Of a stretch of 64,000 nucleotides of DNA, positions 1 to 9,420 are shown one piece after another. Below the pieces are notes generated by a model. That model searched no databases, had not been told where the DNA came from, and saw only the letters and a program-made list of their open reading frames with translations. A program made the translations under genes and the position numbers. Source of the DNA: Poa pratensis (taxonomy: Eukaryota > Streptophyta > Magnoliopsida > Poales > Poaceae). How positions within the stretch are numbered: position 1 is the first letter of the stretch; the number at the start of each line of letters is the position of its first letter. The stretch lies in NCBI GenBank assembly GCA_947311845.1, contig CAMZMU010000035.1, forward strand, positions 4,721,726 through 4,785,725. Reading direction: 5' to 3'.

Positions 1-398
1 CAAACGAATCTCTTCCCGATATATCATGCATTTGTGAGAAACATCATGTCAAGGGTAATGATGACAAAAGCGAAGACAGTTACTCCTCTGACATCCTTTT
101 CCGAACGGAGGGAGTAGAAGTTTGTGTCACGTAATGATTATGCAGGAATGGACACAGCTCACATGATTATCGCTGATGAGTTGAGTGTTATAATGGTAGT
201 GGATGCGAGTTTGAAAAAAATACTTATATGTGTAGTGTAGAATCATTTTATCTACAAAATAATATCAAATTCTGGACAGATCTTGGCAAAAAAAAATGCA
301 GTATGCTGAGGGGAATGAAGTTCATTGTATGATACTCTTTTGTTCTTAGTGTAATTGGCAATGTATCATCGTACCTAGAAATTCAAATTACACCATAT
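1..398. other. AT-rich intergenic stretch with a Stowaway-like scar
   Basis: No gene is visible. At 81-116 a 36 bp piece begins TACTCC and ends GGAGGGAGTA, including the Stowaway terminal CTCCCTCCGTTC on the minus strand. It is probably what remains of a TA-flanked MITE after loss of its centre. It is too short to be certain. Confidence 0.35.
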
Positions 399-453
399 AT
401 GAAATCGTATTATGATCTTCGGGCGCGGCAAAGCGCGCCATTTCCTTCTAGTG

Positions 454-674
454 CCATGTACGCCACGAAGAATGTCCGGGCCCAGCGCAACCGCCTCGTG
501 CAGCTCCGGCGCATGCGGCCACGGAGGAGCCCCGGTGACGATGGCGCGGCCGGGTCGAGGAGGTCGCCTCCGGCCTCCACAAGATATACTCTGAGGGCCT
601 CTACAAGGGCGTCGGAAACCTTGCGGACTGCCTCGAGACCGCAGCCGAGAACGGCGACCGCGACTCTTTTAGCA
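454..674 (+). pseudogene. Copy A: fragment of the local unrecognised two-exon gene family
   Basis: The sequence from ATGTACGCCACGAAG to TTTAGCATT matches the early exon 1 of copies B (2161) and C (15317). It shares the string NVRAQRxRLxQLR and the stretch equivalent to VASGLxKVYSEGLY. The initiating MAGEV region is missing, and the reading frame breaks after the gap near 540. The homology stops at about 674, where a Gypsy LTR fragment begins. It is a 5'- and 3'-truncated pseudogene in the same orientation as copy B, with no promoter of its own visible. The family's function is unknown to me. Confidence 0.7.
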
Positions 675-1165
675 TTGTCGAGAAGTTCGGAAGAGCTTCT
701 GAACCCTCTCGAATTAGGGTTGGCGACGGTGGCGGCCTCGGATGTTTTCTGTGGAAATTGTTCGGGTGTTTAGGGTTTTCGGACGAGGAGAATATATAGG
801 CGAAGAGGCGGCGTGAGGGGCCACCCGAGGGCGCCAGACGACTCCCCGGCGCGGCCCCACCCTTGGCCGCGCCGAGGTGGTGTCTGAGCCCCCTGGGTAG
901 CCTCCTCGGCTGCCCTTTGGACTGCCTCTTCGTATCTTCATAAAACTTATCCCCGTAAAATTTCGTCCAATTCCGACAATATTTCCCGACTAGCTTTTCT
1001 GAAATAAAAGGACAACAGAAAATAGGAACTGACACTTTGTCATCTTGTTAATAGGTTAGTCCCAGAAAATGCATAAAAATGATATAAACTGTAAATAAAA
1101 TATGTAGCATTTGTTATAAAACAAGCATGAAACATCAAAAATTAAGATACGTTTGAGATGTCTCA
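675..1165 (-). mobile_element. Gypsy (Athila/Sabrina/WHAM-type) LTR fragment
   Basis: Read on the minus strand the fragment starts TGAGACATCTCAAACG, followed by the AT-rich leader typical of Triticeae Athila-like LTRs. It then runs through a GC-rich part with a TATA-like TATATATTC (about 793-801). It ends abruptly at the copy A pseudogene, so only part of the LTR remains. No partner LTR or internal domain is adjacent. The family name is from memory of the sequence style. Confidence 0.6.
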
Positions 1166-1929
1166 CACGACAAGGATGGTGAATACACCTACGATTTAAT
1201 CTCGCCAGGTCTTCTTTGTAGCCCTAATTGATGAGCATGAAGACACTCAGAACGAGCTGAGCGTGAGAGGCGGTCCTCTTGTTCGTCGGGGTGACGATGC
1301 GCTTGTGAGAACGTTGCACAATTTCGAAATGAGCACGCCGGGGAGGGATGAGCGCGAGGGCCGGCCATGTTGTCAGTGCGGCGTCGGACTCTTGAGTAAA
1401 TCGTGCAGTTCCAGAGCGAAAGCGCCCGCGCCGGTGCCGGCAGGGTTGATCGAGAATGGGGAGGCGACGCCGGGGCGAATAGGGAGGTGGAGATGCGGGA
1501 AAGAGGAGGCGATTGGTGTGTGTGTGGGGGGGGGTATCTATGGGAGAACTGGGTGCGGGGAGCTTTATTGCTTTCCCCGTGATTGTAGCGATTAGAGTTA
1601 TTTGGTTTGCTTAATTGCTTTCCAAGTTGATCAAAATTCAGTGTTTTTAGTGATTGAAACGGTTCCATAATCATCACGCGTGAGAGTTCGGGTGATCGGA
1701 GGGTGTATGTTGGTCCAACGTTGAGTGAAGGAATGGAGAGAGGGGATTGAATGTCCAGGATGTGTCTAATGATGAATGTTGAGTGTTTTAAAGCTGACCA
1801 ACCATGAGCAACTTCCATATAAATAGGAAAGAAGATATGGAAAAATACAATTTCGGCACAATCGTGGCCAATGGTTAGAGTAATTTCGACACATTTGTTT
1901 TCAAACATTCAGCTACGAGCATTTTTTAA
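1166..1929. other. No recognisable gene; GC-rich then AT-rich stretch
   Basis: The 1200-1560 part is GC-rich and has a 239-codon open frame on the minus strand (1189-1908), but no domain or codon pattern I can recognise. It includes a short G9 run near 1527. The remainder is AT-rich and ends where the left arm of the inverted duplication begins. It could be the relic of a gene 5' end or an old transposon. Confidence 0.3.
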
Positions 1930-2160
1930 TTATCAAAATTACCTATACGGTGATAATTATGTGTTTGTCGTGTAGTGGTAGCGGAAGGAGCACGCCATCC
2001 TATCCTTGCGCTTGTGCATGACCGCGGTCAAAAGGAGGCACTGGGGGAAGCGATTGTGGTGGGGCCAGCCTGCAAAGGGGCAGGATTCGCCTGCGCTCAT
2101 TGCTCACGCCGTCTCCTTCCCACTCAACTCACACAGAGATCAGATCAGGCGGCGGCGGCC

Positions 2161-3062
2161 ATGGCGGGAGAGGTGGCCCAGGTGGGTTATGATGGGGTAT
2201 ATCGTATCCTCGTGCCTGCCATGTTGGCCGCGAGGAACGTCCGGGCCCAGCGCGACCGCCTCTTGCAGCTCCGACGCCTTCTGAGCCCCGGCGACGACGA
2301 CGCGGCCGTGGTCGCCTCCGGCCTCCAGAAGGTCTACAGCGAGGGCCTCTACTACGGCTCCTGCTACCTCAAGAAATGCCTCGACACCGCGGCCGACCAC
2401 GTCGACGTCGCCTCATTTAGCATCAACGCCTTCCTCGTCATCCCCCACGTGCAGCTCTACGGCGTGCTGCTGGGCAATGGCACCCCCCGCCGGCCACCCA
2501 GGCCCAGGCTTTCGCCCGCATCGAGGCCGCCTACTACGCCGTCATGCTTCCCTTGGACCACCACCTCCCCCGCTGCATCGAGCTCCTCGTCGGCGTTCGG
2601 CCACCCCCCGTCACCGGCAAGAGCGCAGAAGCATGATCGGCTACTCAAACAACCCGGTAGCGGCCGCCGACGAGTACATCCTCAAGTGTATCGAGACCGG
2701 CTTCCCCGACCCCGACCCCGACCCGGCCGTAGCCGGCGCCACCGCCACCGGCGAGCCCCCTCAGGCGAAAAGCAGCGTGGACGTGGACCAGGCGCTCAGC
2801 TACCTCCATCGCGCTTGCTCCCTCACGACCCTCGCCGTCAAGCACCTCGACGTCGCCGTCGCCTTCATCTCTAGCCTCCTCGACCCGGAGGAGGTCGTTA
2901 AAATCTCCAAATGGACCGACGAACGCGTACACATCTCTGAGGTACATACACTATGTCCTGCCTTTGCTTGCTGCTACCAGATCTGTTCATCGCTTTACCT
3001 CATCCATTCTGATCACTTCACTGCAGGACGGGCCGTATGATCCACCCTATAATTCGGATTAA
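2161..3062 (+). pseudogene. Copy B: unrecognised two-exon gene, frameshifted
   Basis: Exon 1 runs 2161-2941 from ATG (MAGEVAQ). An 85 bp intron follows (2942-3026, GTACAT...CTGCAG, phase 0), then exon 2 (3027-3062) ending TAA. The protein-like path reads MAGEV, NVRAQRDRLLQLRRLL, VASGLQKVYSEGLYYGS, then in a second frame ARIEAAYYAVMLPLDHHLPR, then in a third frame MIGYSNNPVAAADEYILK and LLDPEEVVKISKWTDERVHI. Two frameshifts, near 2490 and 2625, therefore break it. The first is also present in copy C and so may be older than the duplication, or may hide an unrecognised splice. The intron signals and stop are conserved between copies, so this was once a real gene of roughly 270 codons. I do not recognise the family; the sequence suggests a helical, soluble protein. 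Confidence 0.7.
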
Positions 3063-3186
3063 CCAGCTCGTTTCATTGTTGATGCTGCTAGTCTCAAAGC
3101 GATCGAAGGGGTGGGATCCCTTTGCATTGTTGATCGAAGCTGAGCTCACATCCAAGCTCTCTAGTTCATCCAAGCTCCAACCTTTC

Positions 3187-3361
3187 TGTGAGAATTGTAA
3201 AACCCTAAAATTGTGTGTTCTATTGCTTGGACCCTCGTGGGGTTTATATGGAGGTACAAAGGGGTAGATGATTGGAGTACAAGGCAAGTAATACTAGGTT
3301 TAAACCGAGTCTATCTCTAACTCTAGAATACACCAATATCTCTACGTATTATACTCTAACA
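3187..3361 (-). repeat. 3' LTR of the small Copia-type element
   Basis: 175 bp, TGTTAGAG...AATTCTCACA on the minus strand, matching 4978-5152 without differences that I can see. Confidence 0.9.
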
Positions 3362-4882
3362 TTCCCCTTCAGTCGTAGCGAGAGTGAAGCGGACGATTGC
3401 GACTGGCTTTGAAGGCTTGCGCATCCGTCGTTCCTCCTCTCCTTCATCATCAACTACGTCTCGGATGGTCTTCCTCTCTTCCCTCCCGCAGTCACAGCGG
3501 AAGTGGCGTGGACGCAAGTGACGACGCGGACGCTGTTGACTGGAGTTGTTGCCGATGTGTTGCTGTAGACGTTGCCGTTGATGTCGATGTCGAGGTAGCC
3601 GATCGTGATGTTGCCGTGGTCGAGGTGTTGTGGTCGATGTAGTACTCGTCGTGGTCGTTGTAGCCGCAATGCCGGAGGCGCAAAAAATTGTGCGATGTAT
3701 ATGACGGAGCTGCAGTTGTGGTTTTTTTTCGTGACGCTTCGCACCTTAAGAGGTACCGTCGGGGCGTCTTGCAGATGTCAGAGGACGCGGACATAAGTGA
3801 GTCCACCAGTTTTGCCAGGACTGGGGGATCCCACCGAGCACACAACGGTTTTGCTAGAACCGTGCGCGCAGTTGTATCGTAGGGCTTTCACAATTGTGAT
3901 GCCGGGTTGTTGATGCAGTCTTAGCCGTCGGACGCGGTCGATGCCGTCGTCGGTGTCATGTGGCGCCTTGCAGTAGTACTGTCAGAGGGCGTGTGTCCAT
4001 ACTTGTGGACGATGTAGCGGCGGCGGCGGTGTGTTGACGAGGTTGTCGATGAAGACCACGTTGATGTAGACCTTGGCGATGATGTGTCGGCGATGTAGCA
4101 GCAGGCGTGATGTAGTACGTCGTGTGGAGGCGTCCCTCCCGACGATGATGGTTTTGATGCCTGCTGTCGGATGTTGGAGAAGTCGATGAAGATCCACACC
4201 GGAATGCGTGTGGTTGCTGTCGCTTCTCGTCGATGAAGATCTTGGGCGTAGTCATACAGGTTGATGTCGTGATTCATGTCGGTGCAGATTGGCGACGATG
4301 TAGTTCCGGCGATGCAGTGCAGATTCCTATGGCTCGACGTAGATGGCGCTTGGTGTAGTCGTGTAGAGGACCTGGACTGTCCGGATCGTGTCCAGAGTTT
4401 TTCCAGGTCGGGAGTTCGATCTGGGCGGCGGTTCTATCCGCTGGCGTGAATTCCGGTGAAGCGCATGGTCGCGGGGAGCCCTGGTTGGAGTCCATGCAAG
4501 CACGTACGCATATGCAGCTTAGAGCTTTAGTCCATGCCATGCACGTACCTTCCCGTGCTATGCACGTATGCTGGCGCTGTAGACGTACGCCAGCTAGATC
4601 GGATCGGCAGCATCCTTTGTGCCGCCGGTTGCCGATTGCTGACGCGCACGAGGCGCTGGATGCGGGAGGCGCCAGGAGCGAGGCCGGGCCTGGACTCGGT
4701 TTGTGCGTCTCGCCGTCTTGGATTTTGATGTCGATTCTGCACAGAATTTTCCGCCGGACAAGGATCGAAAGATTTAGGGATTTATTGGCTAAACTGATCT
4801 AATCTACAGAATTGGGAATTTCGAAATTGAACCTAATCTAATCTAAAGAACTGATCCGATCATTGATCGAAACCGGGTGCCG

Positions 4883-4912
4883 CGCCCCCGAGGAGATGAT
4901 CTCCCGGGGGCG
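4883..4912 (-). promoter_or_regulatory. GC-rich hairpin next to the primer site of the small LTR element
   Basis: CGCCCCCGAGGAGAT and ATCTCCCGGGGGCG face each other around a single-base gap. They form a strong stem about 55 bp inside the element from the primer site. The position suits an RNA dimerisation or packaging hairpin, but that role is inferred. Confidence 0.4.
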
Positions 4913-4965
4913 GCGCGTGATGCGGAAGTGGTGGAAAACCTAGGATCGGCGTCGTGAGACAAACC

Positions 4966-4977
4966 GCTCTGATACCA
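4966..4977 (-). other. Primer binding site (initiator-Met type)
   Basis: TGGTATCAGAGC on the minus strand directly follows the 5' LTR (5152 to 4978). The same 12-mer follows both main Copia LTRs at 52258-52269 and 36120-36131. Confidence 0.85.
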
Positions 4978-5152
4978 TGTGAGAATTGTAAAACCCTAAA
5001 ATTGTGTGTTCTATTGCTTGGACCCTCGTGGGGTTTATATGGAGGTACAAAGGGGTAGATGATTGGAGTACAAGGCAAGTAATACTAGGTTTAAACCGAG
5101 TCTATCTCTAACTCTAGAATACACCAATATCTCTACGTATTATACTCTAACA
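4978..5152 (-). repeat. 5' LTR of the small Copia-type element
   Basis: 175 bp LTR, followed on the + strand by target duplication CTTTC. It is identical to 3187-3361 by eye. Confidence 0.9.
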
Positions 5153-6366
5153 CTTTCACTACAATTGCAGTTCAGTTCGTTCAGATTATCTGCTGCCACC
5201 ATCTATGTTTAATTTCTGGACGGCCGTGGCTATCTTAGCTTCATCAGTACTGGTGTAATGTCATATCAACACCTTGCCTGTGGACGACCGAACCGAATTG
5301 CAGCGAAATTGGTACTTTGGACATGCTCAATCTTTGCTCCGTGATTCAATTCTTTTGCATTCTATATCACTGCGTGCATTCTATGAAATTCTTGAATCAC
5401 TATAGCACAGTAACATTTGCATTGTTGATCTTAAGCTACAATATTTCGATCAAGGCTCTCAAAGCGATCGAAGCGGGTGGGGAACCCTTTACATTGTTGA
5501 TCCAAGCCGAGCTCACATCAGTCAGTCGTCTAACATTGTTATGCTCTCTAGTTCAACCGATCCAAGTTACAAACTTTTTCAGATATAAGTTCAGTTTTGT
5601 CAGATCAAATCTTCTGCTACTATCTAATTTAATTTCTGAACGGCCGTGGCTATGTGAGGGGGTAAAATATGGTCAAGGGATACTGTAATGTCATATCTAG
5701 TACATCTTATCTGTGGACTATAGTGTTGAGTTGCAGCAAAAAATTTAAATTTTGGACATGCTATGCTTTTTTTATAGTGTTCTGTGATGTCGTTTAATTT
5801 CTGGACATCCGTGGCTATCTTGGAGCATCTCCAGGGCCTCCAAATGACACCAAAGGCCCATTGGGGTCCGGACGCCAAAATCGGCCACCAACGGCACCCC
5901 TTAAAGGGTCGGCTGAGCTAAATCGTGTCCGGCACCCCAAAACGGCCTCCAAGTTTGGAAGCCCTCTCGGGGTGCCTGACATGGGGCAGACATGCCCTCT
6001 TACAGGGCTGGCCCGCCCGTCATACACACAGCGTCGGCGTCCGTGTTAATTAGGGCCGTGCAGAAGGCTGTTCCGCCCGATTTTAATGGCGAGGCGATGA
6101 GACGGAGGCACAGCTGTCAGCACGTGTCGCAATAACGCCGCACCTGTTCCCCTGGCGGGCGCAGAGCGAAGCGATGCATCGCAATAACGCCACGCTCGTT
6201 CCCATGGCGCAGATGGAAGCGACGCCTCGAGCGTTGTCTACGTGTTGACGTCGTTGCGGCTTCCAGCGGTGACGCCCTGTACACGCGTCGTTGACGTCAA
6301 TGCGTGGCCATGCGAACCGGTGGCTAGGCGTTAATGCAGGCCACCCAACCCGCTCCTCCGACCGCC

Positions 6367-6373
6367 TTTAAAA
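6367..6373 (+). promoter_or_regulatory. TATA-like box before the gene-like frame in the Harbinger-like element
   Basis: TTTAAAA lies about 90 bp before the ATG at 6459, followed by a pyrimidine-rich CTCCTCTTCC leader. This is a normal plant layout for a TATA box and a 5' leader. Confidence 0.4.
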
Positions 6374-6458
6374 CCCAGCGCGTCGCGGCCCTCCTCTTCC
6401 CACACCACTCCTTCTCCCCATTCTCACAACTCGTCAAAAAGAAGATCTGCCTCCAAGC

Positions 6459-7150
6459 ATGGCGGGCAGCCGCGAGACGCCGGAGGAGCGCGCGCTTCGG
6501 CGTCATCGCGACTTCCTCTCGGGGGAATGTACTCGCCACTGCAACGAGCGCCGCGGCCAGCAACGCCGCGAGCAGATGGAAGAACGTCGCAGCCGCAACG
6601 AGGAGGCATAGATGGCCAAGTCGTATCAACGCGATAGGTTGCGCGAGGAGGCAGCCAACGCGCCACCGTACGTGGTGTCGTTGGAGACCGCGTGGCTGTG
6701 CAGCCGCCACAGCATGCCGGTGGAGGATGACGCCACCCTACCCGAAGGGTGTACGTGGAACGTCGTCAACATGCCGGTGGCACCACGGTTCAGCGGGCAC
6801 GAGCGCGTCGACTACATCATGCGGCAGTGGAGGGAGATGCCATACGAGCAGAAACTCGACCCATGTACTCCATCTCGGTGCCCTACTGGCACGCCGTGGT
6901 GGACGCGGAGTACGAGGCGCGTCGCACTGGCATCTTCCTCCCCACCGCTGCGCGGGAGCCTACGCCGGAGCTGTCCGCATCGGACGATGACCGCTCTGAC
7001 GGCGAGGACGACGACCCCGAGTTGCCCGATCTCCCCTTACCACCGGCAGGCGCATCTTGTTCAGCAGCGTCACCGTCATCGGAGAAGGGAGTGCCAGATG
7101 AAGCCGGCGAGGCTTCCCATCAAGCGCGCCGCGGCTCCCAACGGCGGTAG
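6459..7150 (+). pseudogene. Broken unrecognised gene carried inside the Harbinger-like element
   Basis: The frame opens MAGSRETPEERALRRH, is strongly Arg/Glu-rich, and ends after 50 codons at TAG (6609-6611). It resumes in the same frame with MAKSYQRDRLREEA and continues through VVSLETAWLCSRHSMPVEDD, GCTWNVVNMPVAPRFS and VDYIMRQWREMPYEQKLD. Near 6865 the frame shifts and continues with YWHAVVDAEYEARRTGIF and an acidic tail to 7150. A nonsense codon plus a frameshift make it a pseudogene. I see no DDE transposase or clear Myb-type motif. It may be a captured host gene or a degenerate second ORF of the element. Function unknown. Confidence 0.55.
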
Positions 7151-8038
7151 ATCAAATCCCATCGCGCGCCGGCTTTGAAACCAGAAGCCTCAACCTCAGC
7201 CGAGGTTACGTTTCTAAAGGCTGTAGCGATGGCAATAGCGAATGAAACTTCTGACGCCGGATCATTGAGGCATGCAAGTCTCTTGGTGATTCCAGTGCTG
7301 ATTGGCATCTTCTTCGTCAGCGCTAGGCCATGGAAGCGGCATCTTCCTCGACGCCGGCGCGTGTAGTGGTTGGCTAGACGCTATAGCGTGTAGCTGGTAA
7401 CGGCGTAGTTTAGGTTTAGTTTGTTAAATCTCGTTTAGGTTTGAAGTTGTAAGTTTGTTTACTCTCGTTTAAATTCCGCTGAAATTGTTTATGTGAACGA
7501 ATGATAAAAAAATAATTTGGCGTGCTTGTTTGGGTGCGCCGCTGTGGGTTGCACCCCCAATTGACCGGACATGTGTCCGGCACCCCCAATTAGGCCTCAA
7601 TTAGGGGGTGCCAGACACCGATTTGGAGGCCCCCGGTGGAGATGCTCTTAGATTCATCAGTCTGTGGACGATTTGAAGTGAATTAGACTTTGGACATGCT
7701 CTGTTTTCTCAATCTTTGCTCGGGGATGCGATTCTTTTCCGATCCTAGAATAGCAATCTATATGAATGCGTGCATTCTGGTCTGGTTTTGAGTTTTGACG
7801 ATCGATTGTTTACCAAGGGAACTCGTGGACATTCCTTCTCCTGGTCAAAGTTGGCCGCTCCTCTGGACTTAGCCGTTACTCTGAACTTAGCTTGACTCGC
7901 AGGGGGATCCCCTATATATGGCTCTTGGCGAGCCGTATGATCCGACTCGCCTGCACGAACTAATCCCTCGATCGCTATATGGGCCTGGGCGTCTAGCCCA
8001 GCGCCTCGCTACCATCCCACAGCCGAAAAATAAAGCAT

Positions 8039-8075
8039 GCGGTTGCCAGGATTCGAACCAGCAACCAAACTCTAC
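8039..8075 (-). other. tRNA-like B-box remnant
   Basis: On the minus strand GGTTCGAATCCTGGCAACCGC resembles the T arm and acceptor side of a tRNA. No full cloverleaf can be drawn, so this is not a tRNA gene. Confidence 0.3.
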
Positions 8076-8559
8076 GAACAAAAGAAGATCACCACTATAT
8101 CTGGCCATGGGCCAGGCCAGGCCTAAAAAATCCCGCCTGGCCCGACTCAACCATCGGGCCTCGATTTCGGGCCCAGGCCCGGCCCATCACTACAAAATCC
8201 CGTCGGGCCTCGGGCCGGGCTTCTTACTGAAAACAGCAAAATTGAAAGCCTAGGCCCGGTCCATCATGTCCATCGGGCCGACATCTGAGGCCCAGGCTCG
8301 GCCCATGGGTCAGGCCCGGGCCCTGTATTTTCGGGCCGGGCTGGAGATGGCCAGGCATAATCACCACTACGCTCCTGCGTGACCATGTGATAACAATAAC
8401 GCACAAACGTTACTTGTAGGATATGAAACGCATGTTTTTCCCTTCTTGTTTTCCTTTATTTTTGGATTGTGATGATATAAAATGTTTAAATTTAAAATTA
8501 TCCAGAATTGAATAACATTCTTTTTTAATGCATAGATTTTTGTAAATTTTTTTTGAAAA

Positions 8560-9420
8560 ATGAACCATTTTCAAAAACTAATATTTTCAAATCGGAACCA
8601 TTTAAAAAATGAACATTTTAAAAACCGGAACCAATTTTAAAAAAAGAAAATATTTGAAAAATCGGAACCATTTTATAAATCTGAATTTTTTCAAAAACAG
8701 GAACCATTTTGAAAAGGAACCATTTTTAAAATCGGAAACATTTTTTTAAAACCGGAACCATTTTTATACATTAGGAACTATTTTCAAAAATCAGAACCAT
8801 TTTTTCAGTTCGGAACCATCTTAAAAAGGAACCATTTTCGAAAAATCGGAACCATTTTTTTGGTTCGGAACCATTTTCAAAAAAGAACCATTTTCGAAAA
8901 ATCGGAACCATTTTCGAATAATCGAAACCATTTTTAAAAATCGGAACCATTTTTAAAAATCAGAACCATTTTTTTCATTCGGAATCATTTTTTCAGATCG
9001 AAACCATTTTCGAAAAATCAAAATCTTTTTTAATAATCGGAACCAATTTCAAAAATCGAAACCATTTTTTTGGTTCAAAACCATTTTAAAAAAAGAACCT
9101 TTTTTTTTGGTTCAGAACTATTTTCAAAAAGGAACCATTTAAAAAAAATCCATTTTCAAAAATCAGAACCATTTTCTAAAATTAATTATTTTCCAAAATA
9201 TAAACCATTTTAAAAAAATAAGCGAAAATTTAAACATAAAAAGTAAGAAGTGAAAAAAAAACAGAAAACATAAATAAAACCGAAAATGAAAACATAAAAA
9301 CAAAACGGGAAAGAAAACAAAAAAAGAAAACGGAAAAGAAAAACCAAAATTAAATCAGAACCATTTTTAAAAAAGCTAAATAATTTTAAAATGGTTCTGA
9401 TTTATCAAAAATAAAACTAA
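8560..9420. repeat. Degenerate short tandem array, GGAACCATTTT motif
   Basis: Dozens of copies of GGAACCATTTTnAAAAATC with an irregular 16-22 bp period and frequent point changes, lying inside the Mutator-like element. It has no coding capacity. It looks like replication-slippage satellite growth. Confidence 0.8.

Larger units (their letters stand above)
3187..5152 (-). mobile_element. Small non-autonomous Copia-type LTR element (TRIM-like)
   Basis: The element has two 175 bp LTRs (3187-3361 and 4978-5152) that I read as identical. A 5 bp target duplication CTTTC flanks it on both sides (3182-3186, 5153-5157). On the minus strand an initiator-Met-type primer site, TGGTATCAGAGC, abuts the 5' LTR (4966-4977). 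A purine run GAAGGGGAATG precedes the 3' LTR (about 3363-3374). The 1.6 kb interior is rich in GTCGAT-type triplets and encodes no gag or pol, so it must depend on proteins from another element. It lies in the 3' flank of copy B, where copy C lacks it. Identical LTRs imply a recent insertion. Confidence 0.9.
5823..7647. mobile_element. PIF/Harbinger-like non-autonomous element
   Basis: Perfect 11 bp terminal inverted repeats GAGCATCTCCA and TGGAGATGCTC bound the element, with further imperfect pairing (GGCCTCCAAAT against ATTTGGAGGCCCC). The flanks are TTG (5820-5822) and TTA (7648-7650), consistent with a slightly mutated 3 bp TTA duplication. Copy C's arm has the unoccupied sequence TATCTTAG at the matching place (about 13590-13600), which supports these ends. 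The interior holds a gene-like GC-rich frame but no transposase. Confidence 0.8.

Noticed and set aside
399..773. 124-codon + strand frame as a gene
   Set aside because: It reads through copy A in a wrong frame and into an antisense LTR fragment.
3397..4802. Several frames rich in Val/Asp, His/Thr or Ser/Thr
   Set aside because: They come from triplet-like GTCGAT repeats inside the small LTR element, with no domains and overlapping on both strands.
6324..6990. Long frames on both strands in the Harbinger-like element
   Set aside because: GC-rich shadows of the MAGSRETPEE/MAKSYQRD frame, which alone has protein-like composition.
8560..9420. CRISPR-like regular repeats
   Set aside because: Irregular degenerate short array without spacers, in a plant genome.
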